Shown here: positions 25,224 to 32,501 of the stretch, one piece after another
Numbering within the stretch: position 1 is the stretch's first letter
How the letters are laid out: the number at the start of each line of letters is the position of its first letter
NCBI RefSeq assembly: GCF_008180725.1
Contig: NZ_VTEV01000004.1
Location: forward strand, 175,003 to 239,002
DNA: 64,000 bases
Source of the DNA: Sutcliffiella horikoshii
GTDB taxonomy: Bacteria > Bacillota > Bacilli > Bacillales > Bacillaceae_I
Direction: 5' to 3'
Position numbers and translations under genes: made by a program
The notes under the pieces: generated by a model
The model's input: only the letters and a program-made list of their open reading frames with translations
Databases searched by the model: none
Told to the model about the DNA's origin: nothing

Positions 25224-26009
25224 ATGATACTGCTAAACAAATATGGTTTTACTTATCTATCTTATAAAGCTCTCTATTCTTTTCAAACACTGAGATTGTT
25301 TATACTCTTTAGGATATTAGATCCTTTCATGCACTATTTATTTTTTGCAACATTAGTAATTGCGATTGCGGGTCCGGAGTATTTGTCCTATGTTGTACTT
25401 GGAAACGTTATTTTCTATACCGGCCGGACAATGATGATTAATTTTATGTCCATGTTCAGGGGAGAGAGGCAATATGGAACATTGGAGTTGAATGTTGCTT
25501 CCCCGACCTCCACTTTTGTAATTATTTCAAGGAAAGCTATCGTACCTTTACTAGATGGATTGTTTGTTTTTATAGTAGGGCTAGTCATCGCGAGATTTTT
25601 GTTTGGAGTTGAACTACCGATGGAGCAGTTTGGTCACTTGCTACTCCTATTTGTAGTAACTATGTTTTCTCTATTAAGTTTTTCACTGCTTTTTGCATGT
25701 GTAAGTTTATTGTTCTCCAATGTAAACCTGTTCTTGAATTTCATGATCGCCTCGTTTCAGGTATTCTGTGGAGTGAACTTTTCGGTCAGTCTACTTCCTG
25801 GACCGATGGAAGCCGTGGCAAGAGTATTGCCTCTTACTAACAGCATAGAAGCAATCCGGTCCATTTATCAGTTGGAATACAACGCAATAAGTCCACTCTT
25901 GTTAAATGAGTTAATGGTAGGTGTTGCGTATTTCATCATTGCCCTGATACTGGTCAATGTGATGGAGCGGCTTGCAAGAAGGCAGGGAGCTTTGTTTAGA
26001 AATGTGTAA
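25224..26009 (+). CDS. ABC-2 type permease
   Basis: The 261-residue membrane protein has about six TM segments and an amphipathic N-terminal part. It is the second ABC-2 permease of the set; the region LPLTNSIEAIRSIY corresponds to the conserved ABC-2 end motif. The ATG follows the preceding stop without a gap. A cupin gene follows after 17 nt and is probably in the same transcript. Confidence 0.85.
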   Translation: MILLNKYGFTYLSYKALYSFQTLRLFILFRILDPFMHYLFFATLVIAIAGPEYLSYVVLGNVIFYTGRTMMINFMSMFRGERQYGTLELNVASPTSTFVIISRKAIVPLLDGLFVFIVGLVIARFLFGVELPMEQFGHLLLLFVVTMFSLLSFSLLFACVSLLFSNVNLFLNFMIASFQVFCGVNFSVSLLPGPMEAVARVLPLTNSIEAIRSIYQLEYNAISPLLLNELMVGVAYFIIALILVNVMERLARRQGALFRNV

Positions 26010-26026
26010 TTGGAAAGGAGTATACA

Positions 26027-26380
26027 ATGAAATTTTTCCGATTTGACAAAGAAGTAGGTTTCCCAATAAAACATTACGATTCACAGGCTGCCCATTTTAT
26101 AAAAGTTAGTAGAAACAAGCAGGAGAATAGTATCGGATTTATTCAATTGGATGCAGGTGGTGTAGTGGGATATCATCAGGCAACTGTACAGCAATTGTTC
26201 ATTGTAGTCCAAGGAGAAGGGTGGGTAACTGGTACAGACAGAGAAAGAATCTCCATAAGAAGTGGAGAAGGAGTCATGTGGGAAGAAGGTGAATGGCATG
26301 AATCAGGAAGCGAGAGCGGGATGCTTGCGTTGGTAGTCGAAGCCAAAACATTAGATACCTCCCTTCTTCAAGAAAAATAA
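26027..26380 (+). CDS. Cupin-domain protein
   Basis: The 117-residue single-domain protein has the cupin beta-barrel pattern: VVGYHQATVQQLFIVVQGEGWVTG, then GVMWEEGEWHESGSESG with histidines for metal binding. One of the usual two first-motif histidines appears as YHQA. The role (metal-binding sensor or small enzyme) is unknown. AAAGGAG precedes the ATG. It follows the exporter genes closely. Confidence 0.8.
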   Translation: MKFFRFDKEVGFPIKHYDSQAAHFIKVSRNKQENSIGFIQLDAGGVVGYHQATVQQLFIVVQGEGWVTGTDRERISIRSGEGVMWEEGEWHESGSESGMLALVVEAKTLDTSLLQEK

Positions 26381-26407
26381 ACAACAAGATAAAGGAGCAT
26401 AAAAACA

Positions 26408-27073
26408 ATGCATGCAATAATCTTTGACATGGATGGAACTCTTTTTCAAACAGATAGAATACTAGAGTTTGCTTTAGATGATACATTCAAGTTGTTAGTG
26501 GAAATGAATGTTTGAGAGAAAGAAGAGCCTACTCCCATTGATACATACAGGAGAATTATGGGAGTTCCCCTACCAGTAGTATGGGAGACACTTTTGCCTT
26601 CCCATTCACTTGAAGTCAGGAACACAGCAAACGAGATTTTCCATGAAAAGCTAATAAACAATATAAACAATGGCAATGGAGCTCTGTACCCAAAAGTACA
26701 GGAAGTTCTAGAGTATCTGAAGAAGCAAAATGTTGATCTTTACATAGCAAGCAACGGGCAAACGCCTTATCTTCGTGCAATAGTAGAACAGTATAATTTG
26801 ACGAAGTGGATTACAGAGGTCTTCAGTATCAATCAAATTGAGTCCTTGGACAAAACAAAGCTTGTAGGGGAGATAGTGAGAAAGTATTCCATACAACATG
26901 GTGCGGTTGTTGGGGATCGACTATCCGATATAAATGCGGCAAAAGGAAATGGATTGATAGCAATTGGATGCAGGTTTGATTTTGCCCAAGAAGAAGAGCT
27001 AGCACAAGCAGATTTGGTGATTAGTAGTTTGGAAGAGTTGAAAAGTGTAATAGTTGAAAAAACAGTGAAGTAA
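26408..27073 (+). pseudogene. HAD hydrolase gene with in-frame stop
   Basis: ATG 26408 after AAGGAG opens MHAIIFDMDGTLFQTDRI, the HAD motif I. The same frame meets TGA at 26513-26515 and then continues for 186 more codons with motifs II (IASNG), the lysine region and III (VVGDRLSDI). Without the TGA it would be one 221-residue phosphatase of the YjjG/phosphoglycolate type. Related proteins, as I remember them, have Trp at this point, so TGG to TGA is likely. An internal ATG at 26558 with AGGAG could restart translation but would lack the catalytic aspartates. Confidence 0.85.
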
Positions 27074-27155
27074 TCATTGGAAATTAGAACCTTTTTTCCT
27101 TTAAAAACGTAGTACAAGGACAGGCATTATCTTAAAGAAAATAAGGGTGATACAT

Positions 27156-27776
27156 ATGAAAACAGAAAAAATTAAAAAAGAATTGTTTAGTTGGGGGAAG
27201 GCTTGCGTAATCGGCCTCTTTTTCGCTTTCCTCGTCAGCGCATTGGTGATGCAGCCGTTTACCGTAAAAGGGAGCTCCATGGAACCGACATTGGATGGGG
27301 AGGATATCTGGAGCAACAAGGATGATGGTGATAAAGTGTTAATCTTTAAAAGCGGGTACATGGTGGGGATCGACCCAAAGTACAATGATATTGTTGTCAT
27401 TGATAGTCGGGTGGAGCGCGAAAGAAGCCTAACAGATAATTTCAAGGAGAGTCCGCTAGTAAACGCTCTGCTGGATAAAACCCAGGGAAACAATTACTGG
27501 ATTAAGCGAGTGATTGGTGTTGAGGGTGATAAGTTGGAATATCGCGGTGGAACTGTTTATCGCAATGGTGAAGCGCTGGTAGAAGAGTACCTTCAAGAAG
27601 AAATGCTTTATCCGTTTGAAGAAGTGACGGTACCAAAAGGTCATGTTTTTGTCATGGGGGATAATCGCAATGAAAGCAGGGACAGCCGTGAGATTGGCTC
27701 TATTCCAAAAGAAAACGTGATGGGGAAAGTAGTCCTGAGGTATTATCCATTTAATAGGGTTGATACGCTTGAATAG
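27156..27776 (+). CDS. Type I signal peptidase
   Basis: The 206-residue enzyme removes signal peptides outside the membrane. One N-terminal TM anchor (about 16-34) precedes the catalytic Ser41 (GSSMEPTL). The general base Lys117 is in YWIKRVIGVEGD, and GHVFVMGDNRNESRDSR is the third conserved box. The loop around 55-105 is longer than in minimal Sip proteins. ATG 27156 follows AAGGGTGA; a GTG at 27147 is less likely. The next gene follows after 16 nt. Confidence 0.93.
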   Translation: MKTEKIKKELFSWGKACVIGLFFAFLVSALVMQPFTVKGSSMEPTLDGEDIWSNKDDGDKVLIFKSGYMVGIDPKYNDIVVIDSRVERERSLTDNFKESPLVNALLDKTQGNNYWIKRVIGVEGDKLEYRGGTVYRNGEALVEEYLQEEMLYPFEEVTVPKGHVFVMGDNRNESRDSREIGSIPKENVMGKVVLRYYPFNRVDTLE

Positions 27777-27792
27777 TTAGGGGTGAAGCAAC

Positions 27793-28275
27793 ATGACTAA
27801 AAGAAAGATTACAGGCATGGCAATACTATTGACCTTTTTAGTGGGATTAATAGTTGGTTGGTCAACTTGGAAAGGAAAGTTGTATGAATATGACCATGAA
27901 ACGTTCCAATCAATTGCAGCATCCCTAACCTTTGAAAATAAAGTGCCAATGGAAATGCCTTTTAAAGGATTGGAAGTTAGTCAACGCAACTTTGAAAAAG
28001 AGAAAGAAAAGTTGAATGTGACATTGACTAATATAAACAAAGAGACATTGGAAGTTTATATAGGAAAAGAACCAAAAGAATCATTTGATGAATTAGTGGG
28101 AGAAGAAGTTCAAATAAACAATAGTCGAGGAACCTTTATCTCGAAGGATTCAGGAAAAAGCATCTTGGCTTGGCAAGAGAATGATGTACATTACCAAATC
28201 ACCTACTTTTACAAATTAACGCCAAAGGAAGTAAGTAAAAAAGCATTGATTCGTATGGCGGAAGGGTTTGCTTAA
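27793..28275 (+). CDS. Membrane-anchored protein of unknown function
   Basis: The 160-residue protein has an N-terminal TM segment (about 7-25) and an extracytoplasmic domain whose end (WQENDVHYQITYFYKLTPKEVSKKALIRMAEGF in outline) resembles the DUF4367 domain found in Bacillus anti-sigma factors and lipoproteins. AGGGGTGAAGCAAC precedes the ATG. It is probably co-transcribed with signal peptidase and the nucleotidyltransferase gene that starts 3 nt after its stop. Confidence 0.65.
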   Translation: MTKRKITGMAILLTFLVGLIVGWSTWKGKLYEYDHETFQSIAASLTFENKVPMEMPFKGLEVSQRNFEKEKEKLNVTLTNINKETLEVYIGKEPKESFDELVGEEVQINNSRGTFISKDSGKSILAWQENDVHYQITYFYKLTPKEVSKKALIRMAEGFA

Positions 28276-28278
28276 GAT

Positions 28279-29046
28279 ATGAATATGGATAACTATTTTA
28301 ACAAATTAACCAATTCAATTAAAAACATCATAGAAGAAAATTTTATCGGCATTTATATTCATGGTTCGTTGGCTATGGGCGGCTTTAATCCTCATCGAAG
28401 TGATGTAGACCTACTGGTAGTAGTTAAACAATCGCTGGACATCTCTACGCAATGCGAACTAGCAAATTTCATGCTAGCCAATTCTAACGACCCATATTCG
28501 ATTGAAGTCAGTTTCTTAACACAGAAGCAACTTGAAAACTGGACTCATCCAAGTCCCTATGAATTCCACTTTAGTGAAGGGTGGAGGCAAAGTTTTGAAA
28601 CAGAGTTGTTAACAGGTCAATACGAGGCTATTAACCTTAATCATAAAGTGGACCCTGATCTGGCAGCCCATCTCACTATACTCAATCATAGAGGAATTTG
28701 CTGGGAAGGTCCTCCGATAGATGATGTTTTTCCCGTCATTCCACGAGATCACTATTTATCTTCTATCCTTGCAGACTACCAGGATTGTTTAAAAAACGTA
28801 GAGGCGGACCCGGTATATTGTGTGCTGAACTTGATAAGAGTGTATTGGTACATAAAAGAGGGAGTAATCTCCTCCAAACTAGAAGCGGGCGAATATGGGC
28901 TGACTTTTTTCCCGCAAGAATACAAGGAGACCATCCGTAAAGTGGTAGAGAGCTATCAGGGAATCAGAGTAAGAGAACTTCAAAAGGAAGAGTTAACTAG
29001 TGTTAGAGATTACATACGAGGTGAGATAGAGGGGGCAATCGTATGA
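28279..29046 (+). CDS. Aminoglycoside-adenylyltransferase-like nucleotidyltransferase
   Basis: The 255-residue protein has the nucleotidyltransferase motif GSLAMGGFNPHRSDVDLLVV (Gly29 to about 48; metal ligands Asp42 and Asp44), followed by an all-alpha domain as in AadA/ANT(9) and DUF4111 proteins. It should transfer AMP to a hydroxyl group of a small molecule, perhaps an aminoglycoside, but sequence alone does not prove resistance. It overlaps the next gene by ATGA. Confidence 0.8.
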   Translation: MNMDNYFNKLTNSIKNIIEENFIGIYIHGSLAMGGFNPHRSDVDLLVVVKQSLDISTQCELANFMLANSNDPYSIEVSFLTQKQLENWTHPSPYEFHFSEGWRQSFETELLTGQYEAINLNHKVDPDLAAHLTILNHRGICWEGPPIDDVFPVIPRDHYLSSILADYQDCLKNVEADPVYCVLNLIRVYWYIKEGVISSKLEAGEYGLTFFPQEYKETIRKVVESYQGIRVRELQKEELTSVRDYIRGEIEGAIV

Positions 29047-29543
29047 GAATAAGAAACATTAAAGACGAAGACTTTCTCAGAATATCCACCAACCTCAACA
29101 CTTGGTGGGGCGGACGGGATATGGTTGACATGCTGCCACGATTATTCATTCATCATTTTAAAGATACGAGTTTTATTATAGAAGAAAACGGAGAGACCAT
29201 TGGGTTTGTAATAGGTTTTATTTCTCCATCCAATTCACACCAAGCATACATACATTTTGTAGGGGTAAACCCAAACGCGCGCAGGAAAAGTATCGGAAGA
29301 ACACTGTATGAACATTTTTTTCAAGCAGTTAAGGAAAAAGGGTGTACAGAAGTGAGTTGTGTGACTTCGCCTGTGAATACCGGCTCTATTAACTTTCATA
29401 AAAGAATGGGTTTTACAATGAAGGACGGGGACATGGTGATAAACGACATTCCCATTCATCAGAACTATGACGGGCTCGGGCAGGACCGGGTGGTGTTCGT
29501 TAAATCATTAGAAGTTTGGAGTGAATCTCATTTCAAAAATTAA
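29043..29543 (+). CDS. GNAT N-acetyltransferase
   Basis: The 166-residue protein has the GNAT core: strand IHFVGVNPNARRKSIGRTLYEHF (acetyl-CoA pyrophosphate loop ARRKSIGR near 79-86) and the final NTGSINFHKRMGF element. Substrate unknown. It is translationally coupled to the upstream nucleotidyltransferase, so the two may modify related compounds. Confidence 0.85.
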   Translation: MRIRNIKDEDFLRISTNLNTWWGGRDMVDMLPRLFIHHFKDTSFIIEENGETIGFVIGFISPSNSHQAYIHFVGVNPNARRKSIGRTLYEHFFQAVKEKGCTEVSCVTSPVNTGSINFHKRMGFTMKDGDMVINDIPIHQNYDGLGQDRVVFVKSLEVWSESHFKN

Positions 29544-29970
29544 AACCAGACATATTTTTATTTTTTATATACTAGGTTCCCTTAGCCTTATACTGTTTAC
29601 TACGGTGACCAACTTCAATTTAACAGGATATTCGTATCAATATCATGAAAATGGAGAACTGACCATTGAAAAAGGCTACATAATAAAGGAGCAAGTGATA
29701 AACACTCCCACCAATGAAGCAATACAAGCAATAGAGTTGATATCAAAAGCAAATGCTTATTGGAATGTGACATATGTCTTTTGCTTGGTATTTTTCTTGT
29801 TGTTATTCAAAAACACTTATAAGCCATTTCGGCCTGAAAATAACTGGAAAAGGTACGTAATATTCTATTCAATTGTATTGATTGCATTTTTGGTTTGGAT
29901 TATTAGCAGCCAAGTAGCATTGACTGAACAAATTGCAACCATAATAAACGATCTCAAAGGAGGCGCATAA
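29521..29970 (+). CDS. Hypothetical membrane protein
   Basis: The 149-residue protein has hydrophobic segments at about 11-28, 80-98 and 113-132. The GTG start lies inside the end of the acetyltransferase gene with GGAG very close, so the exact start is uncertain. The stop is 1 nt before the Nudix start. I do not recognise a family. Confidence 0.55.
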   Translation: MNLISKIKTRHIFIFYILGSLSLILFTTVTNFNLTGYSYQYHENGELTIEKGYIIKEQVINTPTNEAIQAIELISKANAYWNVTYVFCLVFFLLLFKNTYKPFRPENNWKRYVIFYSIVLIAFLVWIISSQVALTEQIATIINDLKGGA

Positions 29971-29971
29971 A

Positions 29972-30436
29972 ATGGACGTTGTTTTCCATACAGAAAAAGC
30001 CGTTTTCAATTACAGAGTGGCAGGCGTCTGGATACAGGAAGGCCATATCCTCCTTCACAGAGCAAGCGGTGACAAAATCTGGTCGCTTCCAGGTGGAAGA
30101 GTGGAGATGAACGAAGCATCCCCCCTCAGCCTGCAACGCGAATTTATAGAAGAACTCGACCTATCCGTACAGGTCGGACGATTGGTTTGGATTGTGGAGA
30201 ATTTCTTTGAATACCGTGCGAAGAAAGTGCATGAAATAGGTTTTTACTATCTTGTTTCAACGGATGATAAACAAGCTCTACCTAATGAATCGTTTCATGG
30301 GGTGGAAGGAGAAAGGTTGGTTTATGAATGGGTACCAATTTCAGAGTTAGAAGATGTAGTATTGTACCCCGAATTTTTGAAGAAGGCGTTAAAGAAAGTA
30401 CCTGAGACAACCGAGCATCTAATAGTAAGCAACTAA
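29972..30436 (+). CDS. Nudix hydrolase
   Basis: The 154-residue protein has a complete Nudix box at residues 41-63 (GGRVEMNEASPLSLQ then REFIEEL). It is a cytoplasmic pyrophosphohydrolase of unknown substrate. AAAGGAGGCGC precedes the ATG within the upstream gene, which suggests coupling. Confidence 0.88.
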   Translation: MDVVFHTEKAVFNYRVAGVWIQEGHILLHRASGDKIWSLPGGRVEMNEASPLSLQREFIEELDLSVQVGRLVWIVENFFEYRAKKVHEIGFYYLVSTDDKQALPNESFHGVEGERLVYEWVPISELEDVVLYPEFLKKALKKVPETTEHLIVSN

Positions 30437-30499
30437 ATCACTGGATATTATCAGGAAATCAGGACATCATATTTCGAAAAGAGATATGAGGAGTTAACC

Positions 30500-31168
30500 A
30501 TGATTTTAATCCTGAAAATATTGACCATATACATAATTACGATTGCCATTATGAGATTAATGGGGAAATCCACTATCGTACAGATGACTCCATATGATTT
30601 AGTAGCGATTATTATCGTTGGAACAGTGGCATCAGAACCGCTAATCAGCACAGAATACCTACCGACGCTTGGTGCACTTGCTGTGCTCGTTACCATCCAC
30701 ATAATATTTTCGAAACTGACACTTTGGCAATGGGGCAACCGCTTCTTTCTGGGAGAACCGACCATCCTCATTAAGCATGGACAAATAGTAGAGGATAATA
30801 TGGAAAAATCCATGGTTTCCATCGCCCAGATGCTTTCCATCCTAAGAAGTAAAGGGTACCCAAAAATCTCTGACATTGACTATGCCATTTTAGAACCAAT
30901 TGGGGAGATAAGTATCATTCCAAAGCCCGAAAACACCCCTGTGACGGTACAACATCTTGAAATATCTATTGATGATGAGGGATTGCCAATTTCAGTTATC
31001 ATTGATGGGAAAATTCAAGACAAGAATCTAAAACTGCTGGACAGATCCAAAGAATGGCTATTAGACCATTTAACAATTCGACAGATCGATGTGAAAGACA
31101 TACTTTACGCCTATGTTAACGAGAAAACAAAGAAATTGATCATTAATAAAAGGAATAACATACAATAA
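30500..31168 (+). CDS. DUF421 (YetF/YcaP-like) membrane protein
   Basis: The 222-residue protein has three N-terminal hydrophobic segments (about 2-20, 34-50 and 56-75) and the DUF421 cytoplasmic domain (GEPTILIKHGQIVEDNMEKS, then ISDIDYAILEPIGEISIIPK). YetF-like proteins are linked to spore membranes and membrane integrity in Bacillus; the biochemical role is unknown. AGGAG precedes the ATG; a terminator follows. Confidence 0.88.
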   Translation: MILILKILTIYIITIAIMRLMGKSTIVQMTPYDLVAIIIVGTVASEPLISTEYLPTLGALAVLVTIHIIFSKLTLWQWGNRFFLGEPTILIKHGQIVEDNMEKSMVSIAQMLSILRSKGYPKISDIDYAILEPIGEISIIPKPENTPVTVQHLEISIDDEGLPISVIIDGKIQDKNLKLLDRSKEWLLDHLTIRQIDVKDILYAYVNEKTKKLIINKRNNIQ

Positions 31169-31181
31169 TAGAATCGAATGT

Positions 31182-31209
31182 ACTCCTGTTTATACAGGAG
31201 TTTCGTTTT
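31182..31209 (+). terminator. Intrinsic terminator
   Basis: ACTCCTGT / ACAGGAGT arms, 4-nt loop, then T-rich tail. Confidence 0.75.
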
Positions 31210-31283
31210 GCTTGAGGATATATGTGGAAAGAATAATGAGATGTGGTATGATTTACATAAAATTGTGTTGGGATGGAGGGAAG

Positions 31284-31685
31284 ATGATGGTTGACGAGAA
31301 TACTATTGTAGACTTCTTAGTCAGAGAATTAGGCCCAGAAGTTATCTATTTATTTGGTTCTCAAACTACACCAGAGTTGACTCATCCAGGTAGTGATGTA
31401 GATGTCGCTTATCTGAGCAGCAAGAAATTGGATCACTACGAAAGGTATATGCTTGCTCAGAAATTAGCAAGTCATATTAATAAAGACGTGGATTTAGTTG
31501 ACCTTACGCAAGCATCTACTGTTTTTCAAATGCAAATTATAACCAAAGGAAAAGTAATATATTTGTCCGATAAGAAAAGACAGGCTTTGTTTGAAATGGT
31601 CACCTATAAAAAGTATGCAATGTTAAATGAGGAAAGAAAGAGGATTCTCGATCGAGTTACCGAAAGTGGGAGAGTTTATGAATAA
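31284..31685 (+). CDS. mntA: MNT-domain antitoxin, MntA-like nucleotidyltransferase
   Basis: The 133-residue minimal nucleotidyltransferase has GSQ at 25-27 and DVD at 38-40 (Asp38, Asp40), the GSX10DXD pattern of MntA antitoxins. MntA inactivates its partner HepT by adding AMP units to a tyrosine near the HEPN active site. GGAGGG lies 5-8 nt before ATG 31284/31287; a longer upstream frame lacks a ribosome site. It overlaps the hepT start by 8 nt, which gives tight co-expression. Confidence 0.88.
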   Translation: MMVDENTIVDFLVRELGPEVIYLFGSQTTPELTHPGSDVDVAYLSSKKLDHYERYMLAQKLASHINKDVDLVDLTQASTVFQMQIITKGKVIYLSDKKRQALFEMVTYKKYAMLNEERKRILDRVTESGRVYE

Positions 31686-32091
31686 GGATATTATTCTAAA
31701 TAAAATAAGTACGATAGAGCGGTGTATTAAAAGAATTAGAGAAGAATATGATAATGACCCATTAAATCTAAAGAATTTTACAAAGCAAGATTCTATCATA
31801 CTGAATATCCAACGAGCATGTGAAGCAAGTATAGATATTGCCATGCATGTAGTATCCGAAAAGAAGTTGGGTATTCCTCAATCAAGTCGAGATGCGTTTG
31901 ATTATTTGTCTTCGCATACTATCATTAATGAAAATTTGTCTTTACGGTTGAAGGCAATGGTAGGATTTCGTAACATAGCAGTTCATGACTACCAAGAAAT
32001 TAACTTAGAAATTGTAAGAGTAATTGTCGAGAAACATCTTGAAGACTATTTAGAATTTACAAAGCAAATATTAAATGTAAAAAATAATTAG
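31678..32091 (+). CDS. hepT: HEPN-domain toxin, HepT-like
   Basis: The 137-residue all-alpha protein has the catalytic RX4HXY motif RNIAVHDY (Arg98, His103, Tyr105), complete in this copy. HepT-type HEPN proteins are ribonucleases; Tyr105 is the residue that the MntA partner is known to AMPylate in the Shewanella system. GGGAG precedes ATG 31678. With mntA it forms a type VII toxin-antitoxin pair. Confidence 0.88.
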   Translation: MNKDIILNKISTIERCIKRIREEYDNDPLNLKNFTKQDSIILNIQRACEASIDIAMHVVSEKKLGIPQSSRDAFDYLSSHTIINENLSLRLKAMVGFRNIAVHDYQEINLEIVRVIVEKHLEDYLEFTKQILNVKNN

Positions 32092-32093
32092 GC

Positions 32094-32122
32094 GTGACTT
32101 TTGAAAGTTCATCCATTATAAT
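32094..32122 (+). promoter_or_regulatory. Candidate promoter of the mutS2-like leader transcript
   Basis: GTGACT, 17-nt spacer, TATAAT; the -10 is perfect, the -35 is fair. It lies directly after hepT, with transcription expected near 32129. Confidence 0.55.
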
Positions 32123-32154
32123 GTAAGTATCTTCAAACAGAAGGAGTTTGTTTT

Positions 32155-32178
32155 ATGGAAAAGGTAGTTCTTAACTAA
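32155..32178 (+). CDS. Leader peptide MEKVVLN of an attenuator
   Basis: A seven-codon ORF (MEKVVLN, stop TAA) with an ideal ribosome site, AAGGAG 8 nt upstream. It is too short to be a functional protein but fits a regulatory leader peptide. Its last codons (GTT CTT AAC) form one arm of a 9-bp stem with 32263-32271, so a ribosome on this ORF would change the fold of the downstream RNA. Confidence 0.7.
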   Translation: MEKVVLN

Positions 32179-32366
32179 ACGTAATCAAATACGTGCGATA
32201 TGAGGAAAAAGTTCGATATTGTCGAGCTCTGTTTGAGTACGCTTTTTATCTCATAGCGGAATGTTAAGAACACGGGTTTGCGCCTGCTCCATAAAATGAT
32301 AGTTACAGCATAAGTATAGGTATTTTTCTACCTATCGTGCATTCCATTTAAAAACTACCATTCAAA

Positions 32367-32401
32367 ACGCAAAGGACGAGTGTTGTTCTTTGTGTTTTTT
32401 T
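32367..32401 (+). terminator. Attenuator terminator
   Basis: ACGCAAAGGAC / GTTCTTTGTGT (11 bp with two G-U pairs), 7-nt loop and seven T, placed 100 nt before the mutS2-like start. Confidence 0.85.
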
Positions 32402-32501
32402 ATATGCTTAAATCTTTTTCGCCCTGCTCTTAGCATTTCCTTGCACGGTTTTAGTGACTGCATCCAAAAAACTGCTTACTAATTACTAGGAGGAAAATAC
32501 A

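Larger units (their letters stand above)
32125..32401 (+). promoter_or_regulatory. Transcription attenuator upstream of mutS2-like gene
   Basis: The leader contains, in order: the MEKVVLN ORF; a perfect 9-bp inverted repeat GTTCTTAAC (32167-32175) / GTTAAGAAC (32263-32271) enclosing another stem (about 32195-32211 with 32242-32258); a hairpin ATAGGTA/TACCTAT near 32316-32335; and a strong terminator. TTTGCG at 32277-32282 is complementary to CGCAAA at 32368-32373 in the terminator 5' arm, a possible antiterminator. This is the layout of ribosome-sensing antibiotic-resistance leaders. From 32402 to the ribosome site I see no further structure. Confidence 0.7.

Noticed and set aside
26513-26515. 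TGA as selenocysteine codon in the HAD gene
   Set aside because: HAD phosphatases do not use selenocysteine, no SECIS-like hairpin is evident directly after it, and Trp is the likely ancestral residue.
28279-29543. Proven aminoglycoside resistance genes
   Set aside because: The folds fit, but fold membership does not establish substrate; left as like-proteins.
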